A DNA stretch of 64,000 nucleotides. Origin: CAZYQW01 sp964649825. GTDB taxonomy: Bacteria > Planctomycetota > B15-G4 > JADJEK01. The notes below the pieces were generated by a model. That model saw only the letters and a list, made by a program, of their open reading frames with translations, ran no database searches and was not told where the DNA came from. The stretch is from positions 62,001-126,000 of the forward strand of contig CAZYQW010000051.1 of assembly GCA_964649825.1 (NCBI GenBank). The letters run 5' to 3'. Position 1 is the stretch's first letter; every line of letters starts with the position of its first letter. This document shows positions 1 through 9,443 of this stretch, in pieces. Position numbers and translations under genes: made by a program.

Positions 1-611
1 AGCAGGTCGAGGACCTGAAGCGAACGGCGAACGCCCTCGCGACCCGGGATGCCGAGAGCATGCAGATCCTCGACGCGATCGAAGGCGTCGACGACGAGCT
101 CGAGGCGCTCGGGGTGAGCTCGGATCGCGCCACGCAGGTGCGGCAGCTCTCCCACGAGGTTCGCTCCCTCCGCGCGCGGCTGCAACTCATGGAGCTCCGC
201 GCGCCGACCATCGATCCGTCGGCGAAGTCCTCGGTCCTCAGCGCCCCGCAGAACGAGGTGCTCCATCCGCCGACGCGAGTCGAGATCCCGAGGATGGAGC
301 TCCAGGGACGCTCGCGCTTCCCGTCCCGGGAGGCGGTGATCGCCTTCCAGGACGGCGAGATCGACGTCGTGATCGGCACCATCGAGGGATTGAACCTCGG
401 CCGCGTGACGCCCGAGGCGCTCTACGCGTACGGTTCGGCCCTGCTCGAGCGCGGGCGGTTCGACGAGGCGCGCGACGTCTTCGGACGCTTCGAGCGGATC
501 AACGATCGACCGACGTTGAAGGAAGGGGTCGCGCGGCAGCTCGAGCGCATGGAACGACTGGCGGCCGGCTTCTACACGCCGCCGACCGCAACCGGAGAGA
601 AGGAACGATGA
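1..611 (+). CDS. 5'-truncated coiled-coil / TPR-like protein
   Basis: The reading frame is open from the left edge, so the gene starts outside the window; the ATG at 60 is probably internal. The visible part begins with about 65 residues of heptad-like, charged helix (coiled coil). A proline-containing linker follows, then a C-terminal stretch of paired short helices (ALYAYGSALLERGRFDEARD) typical of a tetratricopeptide-like repeat. No catalytic motif is visible. Its stop overlaps the next gene's start (ATGA at 608-611), so it is co-translated with the flagellar kinase/regulator pair and is likely a flagellar or regulatory accessory protein. That role is inferred from position only, and I do not recognise the family. 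Confidence 0.7.
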   Translation, partial: QVEDLKRTANALATRDAESMQILDAIEGVDDELEALGVSSDRATQVRQLSHEVRSLRARLQLMELRAPTIDPSAKSSVLSAPQNEVLHPPTRVEIPRMELQGRSRFPSREAVIAFQDGEIDVVIGTIEGLNLGRVTPEALYAYGSALLERGRFDEARDVFGRFERINDRPTLKEGVARQLERMERLAAGFYTPPTATGEKER

Positions 612-1852
612 TCGACACCGGACTCGACCGCACCGCCGAACTTCGTGAGGCGTTCGGGGCGTTCACCGACGTCGCCGAGCGACTGAGCTCCGCGTACGAG
701 AGCCTGCGCGGCAGCGCGTCGCGCCTCGACCGCGAGCTGGCGGACGCGAACGCGCGCCTCAAGGCGCAGGTCGGCGAGCTCGAGAACCTCTCGGGATCCC
801 TCGCCGCGGTGCTGCGCGCGATCCCGTGCGGCGTCGTGGTCGCCGGGCGCGATCGCGTGCTCTTGATGGCGAACCCCGCCGCCGAGGCGATCCTCGGCCG
901 CAAGGGAACGAGCCTCATCGGCCGTTCCGCCGACGAGATGGCCGACGACGACGACCAGCCGCTGCTCGTCCTCTCCGGCGGCCCGCGATCGACCGAGGAG
1001 CGCGTCCTGTGCGTCGGCGGGCGATCCCGGATCGTCGACGTCAGCGTCGTGCCGGTCCACGACGCCGAAGGGACGGAGCTGGGGCTCGTCGAGGTGCTGA
1101 CCGATCGCACCGAGCTGAAGGCGCTGCGCCTCGAGGTCGAACGGCTCGATCGGCTCGCCGAGCTCGGCCGGGTCGCCGCCATCATCGCGCACGAGATCCG
1201 CAACCCGTTGTCCGGCATCCGCGGGTTCGCGGGAATGCTCGTGCGCCACTTCGAGCAGGAGTCGAACGGTGGGCCGGAGGCGCCGCTTCGATGGGCGCGT
1301 CGGATCTGCGAGGGCGTCGAGCGCGCGGACGAGATCATCGACAACGTCCTGTTCCTCGCGCATCCGCGCCCGATGAAGGTGCACGACTTCGACGCGGAGG
1401 CGTTCCTCTGCGAGGCGTACGAGAGCGTCGCGCGCGCCGGCACGGCACGGTGCCAAGAGATCGATGTCTCGATCGACGTGAGCCCGAGGAACCTCGTCGT
1501 CCGCGCGGACCGCTCCCGTCTCCAGCAGGCGTTGGCGAACCTGGTGCAGAACGCGATCGAGGCGTGCTCCGGGCCCGGCCGCGTCGTGCTCTCGGCTCGG
1601 CTCCGGCGCGGACGGCTCGAGCTTGCCGTCACGGACTCCGGTCCGGGGATCGCGGACGAGGCGGTCACGCGGCTGTTCGAACCGTTCTTCACGACCAAGA
1701 CCGAAGGCTCGGGGCTCGGTCTGGCCCTCGTCCACCGCGTCGCCGAGCTCCACGGCGGATCCATCGACGTTCGCCGGGGGTTCGGCACCGGCGCGTCGTT
1801 CGTGCTCGTGCTCCCGCTCCACACCGACTCGAAGGAAGCCAACGCGTCATGA
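608..1852 (+). CDS. PAS-domain sensor histidine kinase, FlrB/FleS-like
   Basis: A 414-residue soluble kinase. After an N-terminal coiled coil (about 20-65) comes a PAS domain (about 66-170, containing IPCGVVVAGRD and NPAAEAILG). A HisKA dimerisation domain follows with phospho-acceptor His195 in AHEIRNPLSGIRGF, then an HATPase domain with N-box NLVQNAIEAC and G-boxes DSGPGIAD and GSGLGLAL. No membrane segment is seen. The start ATG overlaps the previous stop and the stop overlaps the next start by 4 nt. PAS-HisKA kinases directly upstream of a sigma-54 activator in flagellar clusters are the FlrB/FleS class, which phosphorylates FlrC/FleR to switch on middle flagellar genes. The signal it senses is unknown. 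Confidence 0.88.
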   Translation: MIDTGLDRTAELREAFGAFTDVAERLSSAYESLRGSASRLDRELADANARLKAQVGELENLSGSLAAVLRAIPCGVVVAGRDRVLLMANPAAEAILGRKGTSLIGRSADEMADDDDQPLLVLSGGPRSTEERVLCVGGRSRIVDVSVVPVHDAEGTELGLVEVLTDRTELKALRLEVERLDRLAELGRVAAIIAHEIRNPLSGIRGFAGMLVRHFEQESNGGPEAPLRWARRICEGVERADEIIDNVLFLAHPRPMKVHDFDAEAFLCEAYESVARAGTARCQEIDVSIDVSPRNLVVRADRSRLQQALANLVQNAIEACSGPGRVVLSARLRRGRLELAVTDSGPGIADEAVTRLFEPFFTTKTEGSGLGLALVHRVAELHGGSIDVRRGFGTGASFVLVLPLHTDSKEANAS

Positions 1853-3240
1853 TCCGAAGCGCCATCATCGCCGACGACGATCCGCTGTCGCGGGACTTCC
1901 TCGCCGAGTTCCTCGAGATGAAGGGGATCGACGTCCGCGCCACGAGCGACGCGGTGCAGGCGTTCCGCCTCTTGTGCGAGGAGAGCGCGGACCTGGTGAT
2001 CACCGACTTGCGCATGCCGGGCGACGACGGGCTCGCCCTGCTGCGCCGGATCCGCGCGTCCGGCCGCGACGTACCGGTGGTCGTGATCACCGCGTATGGT
2101 TCGGTCGAGACCGCGGTCCTGGCGTTGAAGGAAGGCGCGCTCGACTTCCTCACGAAGCCGCTCACGCCGGAGCGGATCGAGGACGTCCTGGAGCGCGTCG
2201 AGGCCAACGGGATGGTCGCGGAGCCCGCGGCCGACCGGCCCTGCCTGAAGCCGCGCCACGACTTCTCGCTGATCGGCAAGAGCGCGTCGCTTCAGCAGCT
2301 CGTCGATACCGCGATCCGCGTCGCCCGTTCGCGCGCCACCGTGCTCATCACCGGCGAGAGCGGAACGGGCAAGGAGCTCTTCGCTCGCCTGCTTCACAAC
2401 GAGGGCCCGCGGCACCAGAAGCCGTTCGTGCGCGTGAACTGCGCCGCCCTTGCCGAATCGCTGCTGGAGAGCGAGCTGTTCGGTCACGAGAAGGGCGCGT
2501 TCACCGGCGCGGTCGCGCGGCGGGCCGGACGATTCGAGCTTGCCGACGGCGGGACACTGTTCCTCGACGAGATCGGCGAGACGAGCCCGGCTCTGCAGGC
2601 CAAGCTCCTGCGCGTGCTCGAGGAGCGCGAGTTCGAGCGCGTCGGCGGCGTGACCACGCTGTCCTGCGACGTGCGGGCGGTCGCGGCGACGAACCGCGAC
2701 CTGGAGAAGGAGATCACCGAGGGCCGGTTCCGCGAGGACCTGTTCTACCGCTTGCGGGTGGTGCAGCTCCGCATCCCGCCGCTGCGCGAGCGGCGCGAGG
2801 ACGTGGAGCCGCTGGCGCGGCACTTCCTCGAGCGCTACGCGCGCGAGAACGGCGCGCGGGTGCGCGGGATCTCGGAGCGGGCGCTCGACGTGCTGCGTTC
2901 GTACTCCTGGCCGGGCAACGTGCGCGAGCTCGAGAACACGATCGAGCGCGCGGTCGTGCTGGACTCGGCCGAGGTCCTGGAGCCGGAGCACGTCGACGTG
3001 CGCGCGCCGGAGTCCGGCCCGGACGTGTCGCGCAACGTCGGGTTCAGCCTGGAGAACGTCGAGCGAGCGCTGATCCTGAAGACGCTCGAGAGCACCGGCA
3101 ACAGCCGCAAGGAAGCGGCGCGGATCCTCGGCGTGACTCCGCGCACGCTCACGAACAAGATCGCGCGGTACCGCGAGCTCGGCATCCACGTTGGACCGCC
3201 GCGCCGCCGCGTCCCCGTGCTGAAGGGAGCAGAGTCGTGA
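1849..3240 (+). CDS. sigma-54-dependent response regulator, FlrC/FleR-like flagellar activator
   Basis: A 463-residue NtrC-family activator. The receiver domain (1-120) carries the acidic pocket D9-D11, phospho-acceptor Asp53 and the lysine of TKPL. The AAA+ domain has Walker A GESGTGKE (169-176, Lys175), an intact GAFTGA loop (216-221) that contacts sigma-54, and an arginine-finger region. The C-terminus is a Fis-type helix-turn-helix (GNSRKEAARILGVTPRTL). The start ATG at 1849 gives a complete receiver and overlaps the kinase stop. It should bind enhancers and open sigma-54 promoters. The site at 30882-30897 in front of the flgF operon is a natural target (inference). Its stop overlaps the GTG of flgB. 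Confidence 0.9.
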   Translation: MIRSAIIADDDPLSRDFLAEFLEMKGIDVRATSDAVQAFRLLCEESADLVITDLRMPGDDGLALLRRIRASGRDVPVVVITAYGSVETAVLALKEGALDFLTKPLTPERIEDVLERVEANGMVAEPAADRPCLKPRHDFSLIGKSASLQQLVDTAIRVARSRATVLITGESGTGKELFARLLHNEGPRHQKPFVRVNCAALAESLLESELFGHEKGAFTGAVARRAGRFELADGGTLFLDEIGETSPALQAKLLRVLEEREFERVGGVTTLSCDVRAVAATNRDLEKEITEGRFREDLFYRLRVVQLRIPPLRERREDVEPLARHFLERYARENGARVRGISERALDVLRSYSWPGNVRELENTIERAVVLDSAEVLEPEHVDVRAPESGPDVSRNVGFSLENVERALILKTLESTGNSRKEAARILGVTPRTLTNKIARYRELGIHVGPPRRRVPVLKGAES

Positions 3241-3575
3241 CGGACCAACACATCCAGCTCGTGGCTCGTGCGATGGACGGACTCGCGGTCCGGCACCGCG
3301 TCGTGGCATCGAACCTCGCCAACCAGAGCACGCCCGGCTACAAGCGGCGTGACGTCGAGTTCGAGGACCAGCTCGAACGCGCGATCAAGGGCGGCAGCTT
3401 CGAGCCGACGGTGACGATCGACCGGTCGGAAGGAAGCGCCGACGGGAACAACGTGGTCCCCGAGGACGAGATCGGGATCCTCACGCGCCTCGAGATCGTC
3501 TACCGCCTGCTCTCGCGCGACGTGTCCCACCAGGCGCGCCTGATGCGCGATGCGATGACCGGCGGCCGAGGCTAG
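3237..3575 (+). CDS. flgB: flagellar proximal rod protein FlgB
   Basis: A 112-residue rod subunit secreted by the flagellar type III apparatus and assembled on the MS-ring. It carries the N-terminal rod signature VASNLANQSTPGYKRRDVEF and a C-terminal helix ending in RLMRDAMTGG. Length is slightly short for FlgB (about 130). The GTG start at 3237 overlaps the preceding stop, and an upstream start would run through the regulator's frame. Followed 4 nt later by flgC, the usual flgB-flgC-fliE order. Confidence 0.93.
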   Translation: MTDQHIQLVARAMDGLAVRHRVVASNLANQSTPGYKRRDVEFEDQLERAIKGGSFEPTVTIDRSEGSADGNNVVPEDEIGILTRLEIVYRLLSRDVSHQARLMRDAMTGGRG

Positions 3576-3579
3576 ACCG

Positions 3580-4005
3580 ATGGGATCGATGAAAGCGTTT
3601 CGTGCCCTCGACATCGCCGGCGCCGGCATGACGGCCGAGCGGCGGCGCCTCGAAGTGATCGCGGGGAACATCGCCAACGTCCACACGCTCCGCGGCGAGG
3701 ACGGCGGACCGTTCCGGCGCCGCGAGATCCTGTTCAAGACCGTGTTGGACGGGACCGGCGGGCTCGAGGGGAAAGTGCCGTCGGTCGAGGTCGCGGACAT
3801 CGTCACCGACCAGTCCGACTTCCGCCGGGTCCACGACCCGGGCCATCCGATGGCGGACGACGAGGGCTACGTCGCGATGCCGAACGTCGACATGGTGTTC
3901 GAGATGGTCGACATGATGGAAGCGATGCGCGCGTACGAGGCCGACCTCCGCGTCGCCCGGGCGTTCCGGCAGATGGTCGATTCGGCGCTCGAGATCGGGA
4001 GGTAG
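3580..4005 (+). CDS. flgC: flagellar proximal rod protein FlgC
   Basis: A 141-residue rod protein. The N-terminal motif RLEVIAGNIANVHTL matches the FlgBCFG family. The C-terminus contains the FlgC-like GYVAMPNVDMVFEMVDMMEA followed by the terminal helix. Sits between flgB and fliE in the canonical order. The ATG at 3580 gives the usual family length; a second ATG at 3589 would remove only three residues. Confidence 0.95.
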   Translation: MGSMKAFRALDIAGAGMTAERRRLEVIAGNIANVHTLRGEDGGPFRRREILFKTVLDGTGGLEGKVPSVEVADIVTDQSDFRRVHDPGHPMADDEGYVAMPNVDMVFEMVDMMEAMRAYEADLRVARAFRQMVDSALEIGR

Positions 4006-4007
4006 CG

Positions 4008-4301
4008 ATGAGCATCGAACCCATCGGGGGCATTCGGCCCCCCCGTGACCTGGATGCGAGCGCCCGGCCCGCCGCCGGCGGCGGGTCGTTCGGAGAGGTC
4101 CTCAAGGGACTGATGGTCGACGCGAACCAGGCCCATCACGAGTCCGATCAGCTCGTCGAGTCGCTCGCCAAGGGCGAACCGACCGACGTGCATGAGGTGA
4201 TGGTCGCGATGACCGAGGCGGATCTGTCGTTCCGGCTGCTCCTCGAGGTGAGGAACCGGCTGATCGATGCCTACCAAGAGGTCCAGCGGATGCCGGTGTA
4301 G
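4008..4301 (+). CDS. fliE: flagellar hook-basal body adaptor FliE
   Basis: A 97-residue protein joining the MS-ring to the rod. The N-terminus is variable and glycine/proline-rich. The conserved C-terminal part holds SFGEVLKGLMVDANQAHHES and the typical ending RLLLEVRNRLIDAYQEVQRM. It starts 2 nt after the flgC stop, with GGAGG close upstream. The next gene (fliF) follows after a 105-nt spacer in which I see no clear promoter or terminator. Confidence 0.94.
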   Translation: MSIEPIGGIRPPRDLDASARPAAGGGSFGEVLKGLMVDANQAHHESDQLVESLAKGEPTDVHEVMVAMTEADLSFRLLLEVRNRLIDAYQEVQRMPV

Positions 4302-4406
4302 GCGTCATCGATCCCGACCGGGGACGACGACGAGGGCGACGAGTGACGCGAACGAGGAGCCGGCGACGGTCGGGACCACGAACCGACGGCCGGCAGTAGC
4401 CGCGCG

Positions 4407-5945
4407 ATGGCGCGAGGAGACGTTGAATTGAAGGAGCTGTGGCGACAGCTCGTGGCGATCTGGAGCGGGGGCACCCCGAGCCAACGAGTCATGGCCTCTC
4501 TCAGCGGGGTCGTGGCGGTCGTCGGCGTCGTCGCGTCGATCTACCTGGCCACGCGGCCCGATTTCGCGCTGCTCTTCGGGAACCTGGAGCCGACCGACGC
4601 CGCGATGATCGTCGAGCAGGTGCGGGACGCCGGTGTCGTCGCCGACGTCCGCGACGGCGGGCGCTCCGTCTACGTGCCGCGCGACCGCGTCTCGGAGATG
4701 CGGATGAACGCGTCGGCGGGGGGGCTGCCGCGCGGAGGCAACGAGGGCTGGGAGCTCTTCGACAACTCGACCTTCGGCGTGTCCGACTACGTGCAGAACA
4801 TCAACTACCGCCGCGCCCTGCAGGGCGAGCTCGCCCGGAACATCGAGAGCTTCGAGGCGGTCGAGCGTGCCGCGGTCAACATCTCCCGGCCGAAGCGCTC
4901 GCCGTTCGTCGGCGACGACACGCGCCCCAAGGCGTCGGTGATCGTGCACACGCGGGGGAGCCGAACGCTCTCGGCCGAGAACGTCCGCGCCATCACGCAC
5001 CTCGTGTCCGGCGCGGTCGAGGGCCTGCCCGCCGACGAGGTCCGCGTCGTCGACGGTCGCGGCCGACTGCTCACCGACGGGGAGAGCGACACCCTCGCCG
5101 CCGCCGCCGACAAGCAGCTCGAGTTCCGCGTCCGCGAGGAGGAGGTGCGTCGCGAGCGCGCGCAGGCGATGCTCGACCGGATGCAGATCAAGGCGGACGT
5201 TCGCGTCGCGGTCGAGGTCGAGTTCCAGAACATCCGTGAGACCTCCGAGCTGTTCGAGCCCAAGGGCACCGTCCTGTCGGAGACGGTCCAGAGCCGCACG
5301 ATGAAGCCGGCGGGGTCGTCCGCCGGTCCGGCCGGCACCGAGGCCAAGATCAGCGGCGTGGCGGCGTCGAGCGGCGGACCGATGCCGACGGAAGAGAACG
5401 ACGAGACCACCACGACGACGTACGGGACCGGTCGTCGGGTGACGAGCCAGGACATCCAGTCGCCACGCGTCCGCCGCCTCGCGGTCAGTCTCGTCGTGCA
5501 CGCCGATCACAACGATCGCCTGAGCGAGATCGAGGAGCTGGTGAAGGCGGCCGTCCTGTTCGACGAGACGCGCGACGACCAGCTTCGCTCGATGGTGCAC
5601 GAGTTCACCGTCGGGGACGTGGTCGAGGCGCCGGTGGACGAGGGCGTCCCGTGGATCGTCCAGGTGGTGCTCGAGCGCGTGGTGCAGGTCGCCGGCGTGC
5701 TCGGAGCGCTCTTCCTGCTGTTCCGCATGCTGAGGGGCGCCGAGTCGAAGCGCGTCGCGCGCGAAGCCGTGGCGTCGATCCCGAGCCCGACGTCCGCGCT
5801 GGCGGCCGAGCGCGTCGAGCCCGAGGCGGTCGAAGAGATCTTCAGCGGGGCCTCGCTCAAGGAGTCGGTGAGGTCGACCATCGAGTCGGACCCGGGCACC
5901 GCCACGCGCGTGCTGCGGTCGTGGCTGAAGGGTGAGGCGAACTGA
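4407..5945 (+). CDS. fliF: flagellar MS-ring protein FliF
   Basis: A 512-residue inner-membrane ring protein and base of the flagellum. A first membrane helix lies near 30-50 (LSGVVAVVGVVASIYLA). The YscJ/FliF ring-building domains follow, including LARNIESFEAVERAAVNIS and the RVVDGRGRLL segment. A second membrane helix lies near 415-440 (VLERVVQVAGVLGALFLLF), and a cytoplasmic tail that should bind FliG ends the protein. Length is a little under the usual 550. The stop overlaps the fliG start by one base (TGATG). Confidence 0.95.
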   Translation: MARGDVELKELWRQLVAIWSGGTPSQRVMASLSGVVAVVGVVASIYLATRPDFALLFGNLEPTDAAMIVEQVRDAGVVADVRDGGRSVYVPRDRVSEMRMNASAGGLPRGGNEGWELFDNSTFGVSDYVQNINYRRALQGELARNIESFEAVERAAVNISRPKRSPFVGDDTRPKASVIVHTRGSRTLSAENVRAITHLVSGAVEGLPADEVRVVDGRGRLLTDGESDTLAAAADKQLEFRVREEEVRRERAQAMLDRMQIKADVRVAVEVEFQNIRETSELFEPKGTVLSETVQSRTMKPAGSSAGPAGTEAKISGVAASSGGPMPTEENDETTTTTYGTGRRVTSQDIQSPRVRRLAVSLVVHADHNDRLSEIEELVKAAVLFDETRDDQLRSMVHEFTVGDVVEAPVDEGVPWIVQVVLERVVQVAGVLGALFLLFRMLRGAESKRVAREAVASIPSPTSALAAERVEPEAVEEIFSGASLKESVRSTIESDPGTATRVLRSWLKGEAN

Positions 5946-6952
5946 TGCCGTCCACCGGAGCCGAGAAGGTCGCGTCGTTCCTGCTGACGCTCGATCGGTC
6001 GACCGCCGCGCGCCTGCTGAAGCGGCTGCCCGACGTCGATCGTCAGACCGTCACGCAGTCGCTGGCCGGCATGACCGACGTTTTCATCACCCGCGCCGCG
6101 CAGGATGCTCTCCACCGGGAGTTCCGCGAGTCGATGCTCACCAGCGAGGGATCCGCGCTCGCGACCGAGGACATCTGCCACCTCCTGAACGAGGCGCTCG
6201 GCCCGGAGGCCGAGACGATCGCGGATCAGGTCGGGTCTCAGGACCGCTGCGAACGTGCGCGCGCCGAGCTCGAGCGCCTCGACGACCAGTCGCTCGCGTT
6301 CGTCTTGACCGGCGAGCATCGCCAGGCGGTCGCGCTGGTCCTCCTCGAGGTCGGCGCCGAAGCGGCGGCCGGCGTCCTGCCGCGCCTGCCCGGCGACCTC
6401 CAACAGGACCTCGTGGAGCGGATGATCGCGATGAAGCGCCCCGCCGAGGAGCTCATCACGGACGTGCTGGAGGCCGCGGTGCACAAAGCGCGCGCGGTCA
6501 AGACGACCGGCGCGCGCGGCCCCGAGCGGAACAAGCTGAAGGCGGTGGCGACGATCCTGAACCGCTTCCCGGAGGAGGTCCAGCAGAACCTCCTGATGAA
6601 CCTCGAGGCCAACGATCCCGTGCTCGCGCAGAAGGTCCGCGAGCAGATGTTCACGTTCGAGGACCTGATGAAGATCGGCGCGCGCGACGTCCAGAAGCTC
6701 CTGTCGGGGGTCGACACCAAGCTCCTCGCCACCGCGCTCAAGGGGGCCACCCCGGAGGCGACGATCTTCCTGCTCGGGAACGTGTCCAAGCGCACGCAGG
6801 ATCGCGTCCGCGAGGAAGGCGAGACGATGGGCGCGATCCGGCTCTCCGAGGTGAAGCAGGCGCAGCAGGAGATGGCCGCGGTCGCCCGGGATCTGATCCA
6901 GCGCGGCGACATCACGTTCTCCGCGAGCGGGGAGGACGACCTTGTCGGCTGA
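5945..6952 (+). CDS. fliG: flagellar motor switch protein FliG
   Basis: A 335-residue C-ring protein coupling FliF to FliM/FliN and carrying the torque-generating face. The N-terminal domain starts GAEKVASFLLTLDRSTA. The middle domain contains the conserved MFTFEDLMKI segment. The C-terminal domain has the charged helix VSKRTQDRVREEGETMGAI and the RLSEVKQAQQEM helix expected to meet the stator. Length is standard. Overlaps fliH by 11 nt. Confidence 0.95.
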   Translation: MPSTGAEKVASFLLTLDRSTAARLLKRLPDVDRQTVTQSLAGMTDVFITRAAQDALHREFRESMLTSEGSALATEDICHLLNEALGPEAETIADQVGSQDRCERARAELERLDDQSLAFVLTGEHRQAVALVLLEVGAEAAAGVLPRLPGDLQQDLVERMIAMKRPAEELITDVLEAAVHKARAVKTTGARGPERNKLKAVATILNRFPEEVQQNLLMNLEANDPVLAQKVREQMFTFEDLMKIGARDVQKLLSGVDTKLLATALKGATPEATIFLLGNVSKRTQDRVREEGETMGAIRLSEVKQAQQEMAAVARDLIQRGDITFSASGEDDLVG

Positions 6953-7655
6953 CCTCCGCGTCCGCTTCGTCGTTCCGCCGTCCGCGATCCGGCTCCACGA
7001 GCGGCTCGAGGACCCTCGGCGGCAGAAAAGGAAAGGCGCCGCACGGGCGTCGACCGATGAGTCGACGTCGAGCGACGAGCCCCCCGTCCCTCCCACCCCG
7101 GAAGGCGCGCCGCCGGCTCCCGAGCCCGTCGCCCCGCCGGCCCCGGCCGCCGCGCAGCCGCCGCCGGGCCCGACCGAGAAGCCGACGCCGGACTGGGCGC
7201 ATCAACAGCGCCGGTTCGACGAGCTCGTACGGCGGGTCGATGCGGCCGTCGATCGGCTCGGAGAGCGGATCGAGTCCGAGCTGCGGAAGCTGTCGGACGA
7301 GATCGTCGGCCTCGCCGTCGAGATGGCCGAGCGCGTCGTCGGCGCCGCGGTCGCGGAGGGCCGCGTCGATCTCGCCGGCGCCGTGGAGGAGGCGATCGGA
7401 CGGGTGTGCGAGGGGCTGCGTGGTCGGAAGGACGTGGTCGTGCGCGTCGCGCCGGACGACTTCGAGACGCTGAAACGCGTCCTCGCGGAGCGCCTCGACG
7501 AGCCGGAACGGTTCCGCTTCCTCGAGGACGCGTCGCTCGCGCCGGGGACGTGCGAGCTCGAGTGCGAGATGCGGCGGGTGCACGTCGATCTCCTGCGGGA
7601 GATCGAGCGGTTGCGCCACCACGTCGGCATGGGGGAGGGCTCCGATGCGGGCTGA
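6942..7655 (+). CDS. fliH: flagellar export apparatus protein FliH
   Basis: A 237-residue regulator of the export ATPase FliI. The N-terminal third is a variable region followed by a proline/alanine-rich linker (about 40-85). A coiled coil (RFDELVRRVDAAVDRLGERI) and the FliH C-terminal domain with LAVEMAERVVGAAV and the CELECEMRRVHVDL segment follow. The most consistent start is TTG at 6942, overlapping fliG. The assignment rests on these features plus position directly before fliI. Confidence 0.88.
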   Translation: MSADLRVRFVVPPSAIRLHERLEDPRRQKRKGAARASTDESTSSDEPPVPPTPEGAPPAPEPVAPPAPAAAQPPPGPTEKPTPDWAHQQRRFDELVRRVDAAVDRLGERIESELRKLSDEIVGLAVEMAERVVGAAVAEGRVDLAGAVEEAIGRVCEGLRGRKDVVVRVAPDDFETLKRVLAERLDEPERFRFLEDASLAPGTCELECEMRRVHVDLLREIERLRHHVGMGEGSDAG

Positions 7656-8973
7656 GCGCATCTTCGACTTCGGTCCGGTTCGCGGGCGGCTCGCGCGCTA
7701 CCGGCGGTTCACCGCCGAGGGGGCCGTCACGCGCGTGATCGGCATCACCGTCGAGTGCCGCGGACTGAACGTGCACCTCGGCGACCTGTGCGCGATCGAG
7801 ACGCGCGACGGGAAGGAGGTCGACGCCGAGGCGATCGGCTTCAAGGAGGACACCACGGTGTTGATGCCGCTCGCGGACCTGCGGGGCATCGGCCCGGGAG
7901 CGAGCGTGCGCTCCCTGTCTCAGCGCCTCACCGTCCCCGCCGGCACCGCGCTGCTCGGTCGCGTCGTCGACGGGATCGGGCACCCGCTCGACGGTGGTCC
8001 GCCGGTCGAGTTCGGACCCCGGGTCTCCGTCTACCGCGCCGCGCCGTCGCCGGCGGAACGGCGCCCGATCCACGAGCCGCTCGTCACCGGCGTGCGGTCG
8101 ATCGACGGCCTCCTGACGCTCGGAAAGGGGCAGCGCATCGGGATCTTCGCGGGAGCGGGCGTCGGAAAGAGCACGCTGCTCGGCGCGCTGGCGTCGCGGT
8201 CGCGCGCCGACGTGACCGTGATCGGGCTCATCGGCGAGCGAGGGCGCGAGGTGTACGACTTCGTGCGGGAGTCGCTCGGAGACGAAGGGCTCGCGCGGTC
8301 GGTCGTGGTCGCCGCGCCGTCCGACGCGCCGCCGCTGCAGCGGCAGAAGGCGCCGTTCACCGCGACCGCGATCGCGGAGTCGTTCTCCGACGTGGGCAAG
8401 GACGTCCTGCTCGTCATGGACTCCCTGACCCGGTTCGGCGCGGCGTCGCGCGAGATCGGCCTCGCTCTCGGCGAGCCGCCGACCGCCAAGGGATACCCGC
8501 CGTCGCTCTTCTCCGAGCTGCCGAAGCTGGTGGAGCGCGCCGGCAATTTCGAGCGCGGCAGCGTGACCGGCATCTACACCGTGCTCGTCGAAGGCGACGA
8601 CCTCACCGACCCGGTCGCGGACGCGATCCGTTCGCTGATCGATGGCCACGTCGTCCTCGCGCGTTCGCTCGCCGAACGGGGCCATTACCCGGCCGTCGAC
8701 GTGCTCGCGAGCGTGAGCCGGCTCATGCCGAACCTGGTCACCGAAGGCGAACGCGAGGCGGCGAACCGCTTCCGCCGTTCGCTCGCCGTCTATCGCGACC
8801 ACAAGGACCTCATCGACGTCGGCGCCTATCGATCGGGCGCGGACGCGGAGGTCGATCGGGCGATCGCGTTGATGCCGCGCATGGATGCGTTCCTTCGTCA
8901 GGATCTGAGGAAGCCGACCCCTCGGACCGAGACCGTCCGCCTCCTCCAGAAGCTCGCCGGAGGCGACGAATGA
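7645..8973 (+). CDS. fliI: flagellum-specific ATPase FliI
   Basis: A 442-residue F1-beta-like ATPase that energises flagellar type III secretion. Walker A is GAGVGKSTLL (Lys175), Walker B lies around DVLLVMDSLTRF, and the arginine/YPPSLFSELP region is typical of the family. The C-terminal helical domain ends with a Glu/Leu-rich tail. Length is as usual. Starts inside the end of fliH and its stop overlaps the fliJ start by 4 nt. Confidence 0.96.
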   Translation: MRAERIFDFGPVRGRLARYRRFTAEGAVTRVIGITVECRGLNVHLGDLCAIETRDGKEVDAEAIGFKEDTTVLMPLADLRGIGPGASVRSLSQRLTVPAGTALLGRVVDGIGHPLDGGPPVEFGPRVSVYRAAPSPAERRPIHEPLVTGVRSIDGLLTLGKGQRIGIFAGAGVGKSTLLGALASRSRADVTVIGLIGERGREVYDFVRESLGDEGLARSVVVAAPSDAPPLQRQKAPFTATAIAESFSDVGKDVLLVMDSLTRFGAASREIGLALGEPPTAKGYPPSLFSELPKLVERAGNFERGSVTGIYTVLVEGDDLTDPVADAIRSLIDGHVVLARSLAERGHYPAVDVLASVSRLMPNLVTEGEREAANRFRRSLAVYRDHKDLIDVGAYRSGADAEVDRAIALMPRMDAFLRQDLRKPTPRTETVRLLQKLAGGDE

Positions 8974-9440
8974 AGGCCCGCGGCACGCTCCAGCGACTCA
9001 TCGGCCTGCGCGGCCACGAGGAGAAAGTGCGCCGGCAGGCGCTCGGTCGCGCGCTTCGCGACGAGGAGGTCGTCCGAAACCGCGAGTCGAGCGCACGCGA
9101 CGAGCTCGCGGCGGCGCGAAGGAACCTCGCGACGATGACCAGCGCGGCCTGCACGGGCGGCGAGCTCCGCCGTCGCCACGATCGCGTGCTCGGCATGGAG
9201 CGCGTCGTCGAGGCCCGAGTTCGAGACTCCGCCGCCGCCGCTCGGCGTCGCGTCCAGGCGGAGCAGGAGTACCTGATCGCTCGGCGCGACCGTCGCGCCC
9301 TCGAACGGGTCGACGAGACGCGAGCCCGCGAGCAAGCGGCCGAGCGCCGGCGGCTCGAACGGCGAGAGATGGACGAGGTGGCGATCTTCAGATTCGTGAG
9401 CGCGGAGCGCGCTCCGTTCGAACGGACCGAGGAGGAGTGA
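8970..9440 (+). CDS. fliJ: flagellar export chaperone FliJ-like protein
   Basis: A 156-residue, almost entirely alpha-helical, Arg/Glu-rich protein forming a long antiparallel coiled coil, with the FliJ-like end DEVAIFRFVSAERAPF. FliJ sits in the FliI hexamer like the gamma subunit of F1 and escorts export chaperones. Sequence conservation in this family is poor, so the call depends on size, predicted coiled coil and the position right after fliI (ATGA overlap at 8970-8973). Confidence 0.82.
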   Translation: MKARGTLQRLIGLRGHEEKVRRQALGRALRDEEVVRNRESSARDELAAARRNLATMTSAACTGGELRRRHDRVLGMERVVEARVRDSAAAARRRVQAEQEYLIARRDRRALERVDETRAREQAAERRRLERREMDEVAIFRFVSAERAPFERTEEE

Positions 9441-9443
9441 TCG

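Noticed and set aside
499..3309. 936-residue open frame on the minus strand
   Set aside because: Arg/Ala/Asp-biased shadow of the kinase and regulator genes on the plus strand; no family similarity or start region.
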